A DNA stretch of 64,000 nucleotides from Cyanoderma ruficeps (taxonomy: Eukaryota > Chordata > Aves > Passeriformes > Timaliidae): the NCBI GenBank assembly GCA_008694505.1, contig VZDJ01000041.1, forward strand, positions 3,738,417 to 3,802,416, written 5' to 3'. Shown here in pieces: positions 1 to 12,351 of this stretch. Position 1 is the first letter of the stretch. Each line of letters starts with the position of its first letter. The notes beneath the pieces were generated by a model. That model had not been told where the DNA came from, searched no databases, and worked only from the letters and a program-made list of their open reading frames with translations. Made by a program: the position numbers and the translations under genes.

Positions 1-250
1 GGGACTGGTTTTTTTCCCTTTTGTACCAGTTCCACTATGCAAGGAAATAATGATTAAAAACACATGGACATCATCCTGCTTCTTTAGTTCTGGCATCTCT
101 ATCATTATAAATGCTTTCCTACACTGTTACCATTACATGAGTTCTGTAATGAACTATTTGTTCATCAGGGAGCTAACTTGTAAGCTGTAAAGATCAGAGC
201 TTTATTTCAAAGGGAGGGAAAGCATTATAGCATTTCATCTTATGCACATT

Positions 251-830
251 TGTCGTGGTTTAACTCCAGACAGCAATGAAGTCACCCACCCCCTCCACAG
301 GATAGAGAAGAGAATCCATTTAATTAGAGTTTAGTAGTTAAACGAAAAGCTGACCACGCAGGCAAAACGAAACAAGGAATTCATTCATCTCATGGACAGG
401 CATGTGTTCTCAGCCATCTTCAGAATAGCAGGGCTCTGTCATGCATAAGGATTACTTGAGAACAAAGTCAACAAATATCGTCATTCCAAGTGTCCCAACT
501 CTTCTTTCTTCCTTCCCCAGCTGTATATACTGAGCATGACACCGTATGGTATAGAATATCTCTTTGGTCAGTGGAGTCAGCTGTCCTAGCTGTGTCCTCT
601 CCAACCTCTTGTACAGCCCCAGCCCCCTCACTGGCAGGCTGGTGTGAGAAGCAGGACAGGCTGTGACACTGTGTGAGCGCTGCCTAGAAGCAATCACGGA
701 ATCATGGAATCGTTTAGGTTGGAAAAGACTTTTAAGATCCTCAAGTCCAACCAGATGATGCAATGCAGAACTGGAGGCAGTGCACCAAAAACTTTTGGCC
801 ATATACCACAGCTGTGACCAGCCACAACCA
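251..830 (-). mobile_element. Endogenous retroviral LTR, minus strand, degraded
   Basis: The plus strand begins TGTCGTGGTTTAACTCCAG, the reverse complement of the 3' end of a common avian LTR family. About 250 bases later it has the family-typical stretch around TATACTGAGCATGACACCG, continuing through AATATCTCTTTGGTCAGT and GTCAGCTGTCCTAGCTGTG (roughly 520-600). The far end near 810-830 (GTGACCAGCCACAACCAG) resembles the reverse complement of the LTR 5' end but lacks a clean CA terminus. The right border is therefore approximate, and no convincing target duplication was found. A CR1 tail is nested inside at about 692-752. No retroviral coding sequence is present. Recognition rests on memory of avian repeats. 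Confidence 0.65.
692..752 (-). mobile_element. CR1 LINE 3' tail fragment nested in LTR
   Basis: The plus strand reads AATCACGGAATCATGGAATC, then TTTAGGTTGGAAAAGACTTT and AAGATCCTCAAGTCCAACC. This is the reverse complement of the CR1 3' end, where octamer repeats follow the conserved 3' UTR. About 60 bases are recognisable. It interrupts the surrounding minus-strand LTR. Confidence 0.8.
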
Positions 831-1026
831 GAAACTATCTCCCAAAATTTCAAATTGAGCTACATCTTGTCACCATACAGTCAAACCTTTAAAGTCAGCA
901 GCACTTGCAGGTCCAGGTCTCCAAGCGCTTTGGAGTAGACATGAATGTGGCTAAGTAAGACCACTATCCAAAAGGAAAAACATCTACTAACACTGTTTTC
1001 AGCACAAGTACAAAACATCCTCCCAT

Positions 1027-1044
1027 ACTACTACTACTACTACT
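1027..1044. repeat. (ACT)6 microsatellite
   Basis: Six perfect ACT units follow TCCCAT and precede AAGAAG. Confidence 0.95.
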
Positions 1045-1111
1045 AAGAAGAAAATTAACTCTATTCCAGCCAAAACAGGGACAACATTTAGGTGCGTTTA
1101 CAACATAGAGG

Positions 1112-1767
1112 AGAATCATAGAATAGAAAGATAAATCATTAGTGTTAGATAATAGCTCTAAGATCATTGAGTCCAACTGTTAATCCAGCAGTGCTGTGTT
1201 CAACCCTAAATGATTTCTCTAAGTGCCACATCCACCTTTTTTTTTTTAATGCTTCCAGGGCTGGTGTCCTTCCCTGGGGGGCCGGATCCAATGCCTCACC
1301 AGCCCCTTCAGTGAAGAAATATTTCCTAATATCCAATCTAAACCTCCCCTGGCACAACCTGGGACCATTTCCTCTTGTCCTGTCATTTTTTATTTGGGAG
1401 AAAAGACCAACCCTCACCTGGCTACAGCCTTTCTACAGGTAGTTTTAGAGAGCAACTGAGCATCCTCTGTTCCTGGTCAAACACCACTAGCTCCCCCAAT
1501 CTCTCCTCATCAGACTTGAGCTCCAGACCCTTCACCAGCTTCTTTGCCCTTCTCTAGGCTTGCTCAAGCACCTCAATGTCCTTCCTGTAGTATGGTGCCC
1601 AGAAGTGGACACAGGAATCAAGGTAGGGCTGTACCAGTACCAAGTACAGAAGGACAATCACTGCCCTGGTCCTGCTAGCCACTGTTGCTGATCCAGGCCA
1701 GGATGCCATCGGCCTTCTCAGCCACCTGGGCACAGCTGGTCCGTGTTCAGCTGCTGTTGACCAGCAC
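1112..1767 (-). mobile_element. CR1 LINE, 5'-truncated, minus strand
   Basis: On the plus strand the element runs from GAATCATAGAATAG, the reverse complement of the CR1 3' octamer repeats, through stretches typical of the avian CR1 3' UTR and ORF2 end: GTCCAACTGTTAATCCAGCA (about 1171), AAATATTTCCTAATATCCAA (about 1317), CAGACTTGAGCTCCAG (about 1510), GTGCCCAGAAGTGGACACAG (about 1596) and CAGGCCAGGATGCCATCGGC (about 1695). It stops abruptly at about 1767, where a 63-base tandem duplication begins. About 650 bases are kept of a roughly 4.5-kb full element, a normal 5' truncation. Small reading frames overlapping it are broken pieces of the reverse-transcriptase reading frame or its antisense. 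Confidence 0.93.
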
Positions 1768-1893
1768 TTCATGAAAGACTTTACATAAGCTTACTCACAG
1801 CTATGGGTGCACCAAAGGGGTACAGCAGGATTCATGAAAGACTTTACAGAAGCTTACTCACAGCTATGGGTGCACCAAAGGGGTACAGCAGGA
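1768..1893. repeat. 63-bp tandem duplication, two copies
   Basis: Two head-to-tail copies, 1768-1830 and 1831-1893, begin TTCATGAAAGACTTTACA and end GGGGTACAGCAGGA. They differ at one position (ACATAAGC against ACAGAAGC). The first copy starts exactly where the CR1 homology ends. Confidence 0.95.
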
Positions 1894-3450
1894 TTTACAC
1901 ATTTTAGATATTTCCAGAGAGACCTGTGGACTCCTTTTTGCCACACGCTTTATCTGAAGATCAGAGAAGTTAGCCTGTTTCCAGTGGCCATAAACTCTCT
2001 TCTGCTGCAATCCTCTATTTGTGAAGGTGATTTTTTTTTCTTCTGTAGTGGATACCTGTCCACATGGAAACATCTAAGCCACAAAACAGCTGTCAGACAC
2101 TAGCCAATTTTGGTTACTCAGAACCAAGGATGGATTCAACCCAACAGTGACTGAGAAGTGAAAGATTTGGTATCACTTTATCAATTTTCTGAGCTGTCTG
2201 GTTCAAATTTGTGCAATGTAACAGTGAAATATTACCATGAAGAATCTACTAGTATTTATGAAATATAAGACTAGAATTAACCTCTGAAAGGATAATCCTA
2301 TCAACTTCAGCATACTACATGTTTAAAATATACCTGCCATTCACAGTGAAGCAAAGATGCATACTTCCTAATGAGTTTGGAAGCATGGATGCCAGCCTGC
2401 GTGGGCAGTCCTTTCAGCCATTTAGAAGCTTTATTTAAGTTAACACACATCTAGGAAAAGGAGGGCTATGATCCCTACTACTGAAATAGTACTTCAATAT
2501 TATTTAAGATTTTATTTGAACTTTTAGTTAAATATTAATTCCTATCCCAGTCTTAATATAAAATTCCTTATTTTGTACTGGTAACAATTTTCAGAATCTT
2601 GAAGTTTTAAAGTAGGCCAAATGTTAGGTCTAAATATCCTGAAAATGTATTTCTAGAAGATGATAATCAGTCAAATGCAAAATTGAGCTTGAAAGGCAAC
2701 ATGTCTGTATGGATCATTGCAATTTTGAAGACTAAACCATGTCTAATTAACTAAGCTAAGATAGTAGCTTTTTTCCCACCTCAAATTTAATTTAGTTGTT
2801 AAAAGCCATAATCTATACCTTAACCAACTCTCCACATGAGATGTGGGAGAGTGCTGCTTGCAAAAGTTTCTAAAACCAGACCTAAGATATCAGGCAGTGC
2901 AGTTCCTTGCAGCTAAGAAATATGTCAAATACTACCCTCTGTATCACATCCCTGACATTGGCTTTTAAGGAATGATTCAGCCTAAAAACCCCTTTGAAGG
3001 GGAACAGAAACTTTGAAGGCATCATCAGGACAAAATCATGTTACACTCTTCTCATCTGTATGTGCACTTGGCAGATGCCACACACGAATAATTTAAATTA
3101 AGGCATTTTTAATTTTCAGACATTGTGGTAATTCCAGGGCATTTCCTCCATCATATTTGTAACCTATTCATTATACCATTTTACTGCATAATGAAGACAA
3201 ATGCCAACACTTTAGCGACAGATTTGGGTAATGACAAGATGTACAATAACACAGAGTAATGTGACCAGGCCTGCAAGTTCTAATTGAATATTTTTCTGAT
3301 CCTGCTTCCATTAATCTTTCTTCCTGATTCATTTTTCTAGCCATTTTACATGTCGCCTGCCCCTTTTCCCCTTTCCCCTATAAACCACTCTCTGAAATCT
3401 TTTTTGAGAAATAGGTTCTGCTCTATTGTGGGTTCAGGCTTTCTCCTTAT
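1894..3450. other. No recognisable gene or element
   Basis: AT-rich unique-looking sequence with only short open frames and no family motif, no convincing exon and no terminal repeat that I can see. Confidence 0.6.
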
Positions 3451-4147
3451 TGTCCTGGGTTATAGTCTATTCAATTTCATCTGCTGAAAACAGTTGGGGG
3501 CGGGTGCCTTTTGATAATGGGCCAACGGTCAGTATCAGGTAGAGCATTGTTCTTATCTTTAATGGGCCATTAACAGTCTTCTCTAGCCGTGTCCCCTTCC
3601 CAACACATACCTACATCCTAGCGTACCTATTGTGTGATGCTCCACCCCGTGGGAGGAGCCAGCCATTCTCACCTGGATAAAGCTGGGACTTTAAACCAGC
3701 ACAGTGTCTTGCTTCATCCGATTACGGGAGGAAGGCTGGACCCTTCTCACCACCTCAGGACCCCTTTCTTTTCTGCTACTGGATCATTTTCTGCCTCAGC
3801 GGAGCTGTACCTGCCATTCCAGGAGGACTCACTTTTGGACTGCTTTCCACACCCTGACTAACAAGGTTGTAGCTTTGACCCTGTCAGGACTTTTCAAAAT
3901 TGTTGTTTGTTGGTTTGCTGGTTTGGTGGGGTGGTTTTGTTTTCTTTTGTTTTTTTTCCTTTTTCTTTTCTACCACATTTGTATTCTTATATTCTTAGTA
4001 AAAAGCTGTTATTCCTACTCCCAAATCGTTGCCTGAGAGCCATTAATTGCAAAATTAGAACTTGGCGGGGGGTGAGGGGTTTACATCCTCTATTCTAAGG
4101 GGAACCCCAGTTTCCCTGGCAGATACCTGTCTTTCTAAACCAAGACA
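3451..4147 (+). mobile_element. Solo endogenous retroviral LTR with 5-bp target duplication
   Basis: The 697-base block starts TGTCCTGGGTTATAG and ends CTAAACCAAGACA, so it has TG...CA termini. It is flanked by the same five bases, CTTAT, at 3446-3450 and 4148-4152. A 5-base duplication is usual for ERVL-type elements (family knowledge). Inside, GGATAAAGCTGGGACTTTAA (about 3675) may be the promoter region, and the last 140 bases match the 3' part of the LTR at 11482-12346 (GTTATTCCTACTCCCAAATC, then TTTCCCTGGCAGATACCTG). There is no primer-binding site, gag or pol next to it, so it is a solo LTR. The open frames inside it are not genes. Confidence 0.88.
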
Positions 4148-4152
4148 CTTAT

Positions 4153-7100
4153 CAATATACACGGCTCACTTGCCGATGAGCCATTGAGCCCCTGACAGAG
4201 GAAGCAGCGTGCATCTCAGGCATGGTACTTAATTGGTATGCTGGCCCATGCAAACCTATCTGATTGCATTCAGTAACTGGCAGGGACAGAAAGCATTTCC
4301 AAGGGAAATAAAATCTAGCTGTGAATGTGGAATATGTGTGTAAGAACTGAACAGTAAACACCAGCCTTAATTTTAATATCTCGCATTATGCAAAACTTAA
4401 AAAAGATGAGTGCTCCAATATTCAAGCAGACCCCTGCGGGATAGGAATGTTATCACAAGAATATTATAGAAACCAGTGTAAAATATCCAGCTGCTGTGAG
4501 AGTTTAAGGGGCATCAAACGATTTTGAATCACCATTTTCCTTCCACAAATGAAAGTATTTACCTATTAACAGCAGCAAAACTACATTATTTTGCTGGGCA
4601 GTACGGCTGCAAGCAACATTGCCTTTCAGTTTAAGCTCTGATATGTTAGCACTTAATGTCCCAAACAGCCTTTAAAAGCTCCAAGGTGAAAATGTAAAAC
4701 CATAATCCAGTCCTAAATGGTCATTTAAAAAATGATCATCCCAAAGCTCAAGAGTGCCTTTATCTGTTTATGAGGCATTCCAGTTAAAATAGTTACGCTA
4801 GGAATGCAGGGAGGATGATACCTATTTAATTTTATGGTGTTTTTCTCTCTTTCCAATGATAAAAGGTGGCTGGGACTGCAGCAAAAGCCAAATCCTGTTT
4901 GCTTTGTTCATACAACTTGTCACACTGACTACAGCAGGGCTGTGGAAGGCATTTGGCCTCACCTGTTACTGTCTAAATTATCTTTCTTTATAAGCCACTT
5001 TCTGTTTGTGTCCTGCTCCCTAGTGAAACTGTTACTCATGTGCTTCCACAAGGAATGTGGGGCAGATAAGAGCTAAGACGTAAAAACAGAAAAAAAGAGA
5101 AACATTCATTAAGATCAGTGGTTTCAGATTAAAAACAAAACCTTGACAAAACAAGTCTCGCTGACACAATTTTCGGGGAGTTGATCAAGGAAGATTTGCA
5201 GAGAACTGTTTAGACAATACCTGTATTCATCCCTTAGGACTTACATCTCCTTTCCCAGAACTGAGAAGGCAGGAAAGAATTTGTGATATTCAGAGAAAAT
5301 TTGTGTGCAATTTACACATCATAAAGATGCACTTATGTTCTGAAGTTGATTCTACTTTTTTTTGTGTGTGACAGAAAGGGAACTAAGTTGATCTTGCTGG
5401 GCAGTCCTTTAAGCCGGGGCAATAAGTAAACAACCTGGCAGCACCACACAGCTGTGTTTGAATCCTGCCCTGCGGGCAGCCTGATGAGCTCATGCTGATC
5501 ACTTTTCACACCTCAAAGCTAAATCTCAGCAGTCTGGGTCAGACACATCCAGCAGCACCTCGGGAATACGGTGCTAAAAGACAGTGGCTGCCCTGGTGTT
5601 GCTAGAACTGTTTGCTGCTATCCAGAAGGAACTTTGCCACTGCAGATGTGTGTCCCCCACCTTCTCAGCCTGGTTCCAGCTCTGCTTGCCAACTTTCTCA
5701 AGGGTTTCCCCTGAATATAAAAAAAAAAAAAAATTCTGTTCTGCGTTGATGTCCTCTCTGGGTGAGGAAGAACAACTGGAATTTTACGGCCGACTTTCCA
5801 GGCTCCCCTTGAACTCTCTCTCTCTTCAGGGATAGGGAGAGGGTTGCTGTGTAAACTTTGTTTTGTTCTGCAGGTGGCAGAAGAAACCTCAGCAAGTTGG
5901 GCAGACTAGCTCCTTGTAGAGGTCCAGCCCTGTGAGAGGAGGGGATCTTGGCATCACAGTTCTCTGGGGTATGTCTTGGGAAGGAGGAAAAAAATTCTCT
6001 GCAAGAGCCCAGACATTCATCCTGAAAGACTGAAAAGCATGGCATTCTACTGGGTCCTTTTTGCAAGCCTGGAAGAAGCACAGAAAGGCCTTGGGAAACT
6101 AGCATACCTGCTGAACAGAAAAACTTGTTCTGCATAAAATCAGGAATATCGCAAACACATCCCAACAAAAAAATTCCTAGGAAAACACCACTATTATTTC
6201 CGGAGCATAAATGCAATATTTTGAACACTTGCCATCACTTATTGTTCCAGAAAAGATCCAGATGTGGATCACATATTTATTTGAGACCAAGTTCAAATTA
6301 TCCTCAGTCCTTGAAGATCCTTTCCTTCTTGTAAAATAATAGCAGGAAAGGTGAAAACTTAAAAAAATATTTTAGCATTGGAGATAATAGCAACAAATCT
6401 CCACAATGGCACAAATCCTCAATTTCCCATATTTAGGCATTCAGGTTCTTTTGATTAATGGACATCAGGGACATAGATTTGATAAACCATTCATTGTGCC
6501 CTAATCTGGGTGTGAGTGTCCTACCCTGCAGCAATTGGAGATGTTAAGTCTAGCTGTCAAGGCAAAAAAGAAGGGAGATAAATAGCTACCAGGCCTCACA
6601 GCTGTACTTTCTGCAAACTAAGCACAAACACCGTGTTTATAGCCCTAACATTTGAATAGGTTACAATGCACTGACAAATGAAAGTTTCCATAATTAAAAA
6701 AAAAAAAAAAGTGACAGAATTTCTTTGCCTACTTGCATAACACTTTTCTAAAAGACAGAATTTGAGGGAGATTGGATTCACCTCAGCAAGGCATGCTGTC
6801 CAGTGAATTTTCTGTTGCTTCCTCAGTACATTTTGCCAATTTGATCACCAGTAGTAAATTGGGTGAACTTTTGGATTTCAATGCATGAGACTCCTCATGC
6901 GTCAGGATGAGACAATTCTGTGACTTGGATGATTACTTCTGAAGGCAAAAGGCCAAAGTTTTCTCCTTGAACTTTACATATGAATTGATTAGCTCAATGC
7001 CTTTACATAGTTTTAGGTACCTCCCAGCTTTGCCTAGCCACATAAAGGGAACAGTGGTAAAAAGCCATTTTCTTTCTACTTGCAGAACACATTAGCATTT

Positions 7101-10100
7101 GACAGGGAAAAATCTATAAAAGACCCTATAAAAATATTCAGAAAAGGCATTAATCCCAGATATTTTGTCCATAATTCCTTGCAGAGCTATCAGAGTGTCT
7201 AGGTTATTGACCTATAATCCATTAATAGGATTTTTAAGAGTTCTGCTATGGTTACTCTTCATGAGATGAGTGAGCAGATGGATAGGATGGTCACCCCCTT
7301 GCTATAACCTTTGCCTAACAAAGCTGATTAATTCAGTCTCTCTAGTTGATAAGGCATCAACTGTGGCTTTGTCTACTGATAATTAACTAAGATACAAGCC
7401 AGAGGAGTCAGAGGAGGTGAACAGCAATGTGAACTCTCAAGGCTAAATCCAAGAGATTGGGGTCTAGAAGCAGAGGTGAGGTAAATGATGCTGTGAAGTA
7501 TATGTCAGTGACTGCCACTGTGGTTACTGATGTATACTTTACAGCATCATTGCTCTACAGCCCAAGCTTTTGTGAGGAGACAAGATAGAACTCAGCAGAT
7601 GAGCAGCTGGTGAGTGATGTCAGGCACCATGAGCACTTGCTGGAGCTCTGACAGGGCACCATACCTGCAGCCCAGCACCTCATTCACTGCTTATTACACT
7701 TACATGTACAAAACCTTGAAGCCACCTGGAGGTAGACCACCTGCATTAGGCAACACTGGAGGTGGCATAGAGCAACACCCCTGCCTTGCACAGGGACATT
7801 TCCAGAGCAGGCAGAGAGGCAGAGGGAATAGTGCTATAGCCGCAGATGCTCTGCAAGCCTGTGGAGACATGACTCTCTCCCTTCCTGCTTGCTTTTGTTT
7901 GGCTCTTTGGAGCATTTCTACAGGCCTGTGCTGGACCAGAGACTAGCAGCTCTCTGCCTTGCCTCATTAGACATGAACGGTAGGGGTTGCAGCCATCTAC
8001 CACACTTAAGACATTCAAAAGCACCCAGACACATAATTGACTCTTCAGCTCCTTTCAACCCCAAAGCAAGCTAGCTACAGTCAACAATGACAAATAAAGA
8101 AAGAATTCAGGCCTGGTAAATAACCTGAAGTAGAGCAGCTGCAATGGGAAGGGAAGCAGCCAAGTGAATTAAGCCTTCCATATTCCTTGCTTAGCCTTTC
8201 TTTTCTCTCTCTGACCTATAGCTGAATACAGCCTTTTACCATTGCTCCTTGTGGCTTGCAGCTGCAGCACTCTGAGGCTGCCAGGAGTCTTGTAACACTC
8301 CTCTGGTCAGTAGTAGGGAATTTGCAATGCCAAGGCAAGTACATGGTGCTGCCTCTCACTTAGTCCTCTAAAGGCACATCTGCCTTCCTTGGCATCCTCC
8401 CAGATCACCCCCGAGGCCACTCTAGCACACACCACTGACTTCACACTTGCAAAGCAGGTGTCCTAATAAAGTACCTTAGGACTTTACTCAGCCATCGATT
8501 TGCAGCAAGGGGGTTGACATAGATATAGGTTAGCTGGTCCACTGCCTCACCTTGCAGTAGGGAGCTGAAGGAAAACACATTCCATACCTTGTTGGGAAAG
8601 TGGAGGACAAACTGTTTTTCACATCTTCAGTTTAGAACTAACACTTGCAAATGTTGCATGTTGTGAGCCGCTGTGCAGAGGTTTTAATTCTGTTTCTGAA
8701 TGGAAAAAAATTAGATTCACTGTGCCAGAGCCCCAGCTTTTTTTTTCCAAGAACACAGGCTGAAATACTATCAACATTGAAAGAGGAGGTTGTGCAAAAG
8801 CTTTGGGAGATTTTCACGTTTGAACACCAAATTCTGATTTACTAACTGGTGGTCCAACTGTGGAATAGTACCACAGCTTCCCAAACATCTGCTTTGGGAT
8901 TGCAAAACTTTGCATTGTGCAACTCCCAGAAATATCTGAGTGTTCCTAAGACAATCCAGCTCTAACCCCATCTCAACCACATGCCTCATCAGAGGATACA
9001 AATATAGGCTTCTTACAGGCTAATTACCAAATTGAAGGCTCCTCTGGGGTGGTGTCATGTTCAGGCTGGCTCACTGGAAACAATGAATTTTGGTTCAGTT
9101 TCTGTCGCAAGATCAATTTAATGTATTTTATTCTCTTAGTATTTAAAGTAAACTACATATGCAGCCCGTAGCAGAGAACAGAAACCAAGACCAGATTTTC
9201 TTTGACCCATGGTCAAACTGACACATTACACCCATAAAAAACTATGATTTACCCTCTTTATTAGCTTGCTTTTTAGATAATTTTCTTAGAAGCTGGAAGA
9301 CTTTAGTGTCGTGCAGGCAAAGAAGAAACTGAGCTCATGTTTATCTTGTCCCAGATGAGCACTTTGAGCACCTAAATAATGTATTAAAATGCCACAGTGA
9401 CACTGGTACATGCACAATGCTTTACAGTAAGGTACAGATAGGAACGTAATCCTGTCTTAGCCAGATATTAAAATTCTATGCACCTACATCCAAACTTACA
9501 CTCAGGATTGTATAGAAACCAAATCTCAATAGATAAAATTGGAAGGAACATGCACAGTTAAGCATTTTAACCAGTCATTTATGAATGTTTAATGCATTTC
9601 TGTCTAGCACAGGTGTATTTGCTCTCCTTACTCAAATGAGCATTGCCACCAAAGAGGCTATACATGTGAGCACAACAGCATGATTTAGCTCTGTCTGATT
9701 TCTAAAACTCGTAGTAATCAGGATACAAGCTTCAAAATCAGGGCTGACTTGGATATTTATTAGCACAATTATGTCTGCAACCCCTCCTAGACTGAACACA
9801 ATTTTGGTAGTAATTTTCAAATCATTAGCACACTCTTTTAGTAATGTCTTATCTCAGCTATTAGACAGGCTGTACTTAAATTGAAGTCATTAGCAAACAC
9901 TCCATTATCGTATTGTTTTGCAGTATGCATTTAGTATATTGGATTATTTTGTAAAGTAAATATCCTCTTCATATGAAACAAATCAACATATATCTATAAA
10001 ACATAATTATAAGGCTACTTAATTTTGCAACGTATAAAAACTATTTTCAACTTTTATATGAAGTAGCTTCTAAATAATAGAATTCATGGTACATGATTAA

Positions 10101-11476
10101 TTATAGCAATCATCTATCTGTGGTAAAATATGGCAGTTTAATCTTTTAAATTGCATCAGGAATGAAACAATTCTGAATCCAAGATATCCCTTTATAGGTT
10201 TTAAGTACAGATCATAAATTACTGTGGCTTTTAAATCTCATCCATATTTCTGCAGCTGTCAGGCAAGACAATACTATGTTCAAGTCTGCAGTCTTCTTCA
10301 AGTAAAATTCTTGTTCATTAAAATATTTAAGAGGTGTTTTTATAAAAGCAGTGCCATATAGCTAACTTCCTCTGGAAGAACAACTTCAAATTCAGTGTTT
10401 GCTAGAGTAGGTAATCTTTACCTACTCCTACTAGGCGTTTACTTCCTTCCTTTTTTTAGTAGCATTGAAAGCTTATATAAGAATCACAAGTCTCTTGCCT
10501 CATAAATGGCCTGAACTGTGACTTTCTCTGTGGCTCACAGCTGCTTATGGCTGCCCTGATCCAAACTGGGGGAGTCCACACTATGACCGAGGTAGCTCTG
10601 CAGCTAAGTTCAGGAGCCCCCTGTCCCTGTGCACAGGACACTGTGTCAGAACGTGCTCTCGAAATCACCTGTGGGCCTCTTTGGCCTTCAGTGGGAATCA
10701 GAGAAACTTGCAGAGAAGACTATTGCCCAGTGAGCAAAAGACAATGAAAACAAGCATAGAAATTTGGTTACTTTCATTTGGAAAGAATAGTTAGCTCAAA
10801 CCTACCCCACTACAATGTAGATTCTACATCTAGTTTTAACAAAATAGTGCAGAATAATGTCCAGATTAATTTGACCCAAAGGTACAAGGCAGAGCAGTAT
10901 CATTATGTAGCTGAGATGCATAGAACCAGTGGTAATAGAGACCTGGGTTTCTCAGTAACTGATAGGCAAAAGCAGATGAGAAGAGACAAGAAGCTGTATC
11001 ACTGTGTGTGCAGCTCTTGGGCTTTTCTGTTCTACAAGGCTGGTGGCAGGGGACCAAGTTCAGCAGAGGTGGTTTTCCTGGAGATTCCTGAAGATGCTGC
11101 CATCTTCATTCACAAACCTTTGCCAATGCTAACCGCTCCTGAGAAGACAACTGGTTTAAAGGCAAGGCTGGAAAAGGTCAAGCTATGGTAAATCTACTTT
11201 CCTTTTATTAACCTTTTCCTAGGATTGTCTTCAATAATCACCATTAGAGCTGCACTATTCCATGGTGGTGGGAGTAGGCAGGGGCAGAAGTCGCAGTAAA
11301 AAAGACAAGTGAACTTCCGAAACAAATAGCACAAAGAGTAAAAATTATAGACAAGTCCTAACAACATTTATAGAAGGTGTTTAACCAAGTGAGCCACTGT
11401 TTTTTTTTTTTCTCGACCCTTGCTATAAATATATAACATGAATGTGAAGAAAAAAAAAATCACTGCATGTGTATTT
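4153..11476. other. No recognisable gene; unique-looking AT-rich sequence
   Basis: The longest open frame of the window lies here on the minus strand (5698-6228, 176 codons), but its translation has a poly-Phe tail from a poly-A run and no family motif, so I treat it as chance. A somewhat GC-richer stretch at about 7600-8500 and another at about 10520-10720 hold several overlapping short frames on both strands, none recognisable. Poly-A or poly-T runs sit at about 5719-5733, 6696-6710 and 11400-11411. Confidence 0.55.
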
Positions 11477-11481
11477 GGTTA

Positions 11482-12346
11482 TATTGGGGGTTAGATTTGT
11501 TTTTTTTTTACTTACAAAACTTTTTCCCATAAATTTCTAGGAAACTAACTGCTAGGTACTTATTGGTACTTAAACAAAAAACAAAGGAAGTGGCCAGAGG
11601 AGAGGAGTGCACCACCTGGCTACACTTCTTTTGTCTCTGGGAGTTTCTCTCAGAAGGGAAAGGTACTGTGAGTTTTGGGGGCAGATAAAGGACAGGATTG
11701 CGTACAGCTGCGCTCTCTCGCTCTGGGCATCGGAAGGAGCGCGGTCAAGCTGTTGCTTACTGCGGGAGAATTCGCTATCATCACTGGAGCCCAGTCCTAG
11801 GGATCAGCCACTGCCTGCTCGTGTGTCCAGGAATTCTGAGCTCGCCTTGCTGGAGCTGGGCCACCACCGTCCCGCCCCCACCACTGCTCTGGGTCTTCCT
11901 ACACGGTAGCCCCGCACCCCCCGCCCGCTGGGACATCCCGCAGTTCCAGCTACCACCGCGGAGCTTCTGGTACATCTCATCCACCAGCCCGGGATTTCTG
12001 CTCATTCCTGCCGTTCCAGCTTGGTGCTCCTCCCAGTCCTGCAGGGGCACCGGGATCAGACTGCCCCAGGGTTTTGTGAAGCAAAGCCTCTCCTCCATCT
12101 CTTCCCATCTCGGCTGAAAAGGCTGTCATGAGGTTTCTGGTTCTGTTTTGTTGTTAATGCTGTAGTTGTTGCTGTTTATTTGCCTTGTTATGCATAGGAA
12201 AGAACTGTTATTCCTATCCCCATACCTTTGCCCGAGAGCCCCTTAATTCCAAAATTATAATAATTTGGAGGGAGGGGGGTTGCATTCTTCATTATAAGGG
12301 AGATTTTTGCTTTCCCTGGCAGACACCTGTCTTTCAAACTAAGACA
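11482..12346 (+). mobile_element. Second solo LTR, related 3' part, mutated 5' terminus
   Basis: The last part (about 12200-12346) runs parallel to the LTR at 3451-4147: GTTATTCCTATCCCCATACC, TTTGCCCGAGAGCCCCTTAA, TTTCCCTGGCAGACACCTG and a CTAAGACA end. It is followed by GGTTA (12347-12351), which also occurs at 11477-11481. The sequence after that upstream copy, TATTGGGGGTTAG, can be read as a mutated form of TGTCCTGGGTTATAG. If so, the LTR is 865 bases long with a 5-base duplication, and its first dinucleotide has changed from TG to TA. The 3' border is firm; the 5' border is inferred. The middle (about 11690-12110) is CpG-rich and contains open frames that are not genes. Confidence 0.65.
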
Positions 12347-12351
12347 GGTTA

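Noticed and set aside
452..853. 133-codon minus-strand open frame
   Set aside because: It lies inside the degraded LTR and its nested CR1 tail, so it is a by-product of repeat sequence.
1145..1772. Several 60-90 codon frames on both strands
   Set aside because: They are pieces or antisense shadows of the CR1 element, broken by frameshifts.
5698..6228. 176-codon minus-strand open frame, the longest in the window
   Set aside because: It has no known motif, its C-terminal poly-Phe comes from a poly-A run, and it has no supporting splice or promoter context. It fits a chance frame.
11607..12117. Overlapping Pro/Ser-rich frames of 100-139 codons
   Set aside because: They arise from the GC-rich middle of the LTR and show no retroviral or host protein motif.
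3451..12346. The two plus-strand LTRs 7.3 kb apart as the ends of one provirus
   Set aside because: Spacing and orientation fit, but each has its own different 5-base flanks (CTTAT and GGTTA), their bodies differ, and no gag, pol or primer-binding site is visible between them.
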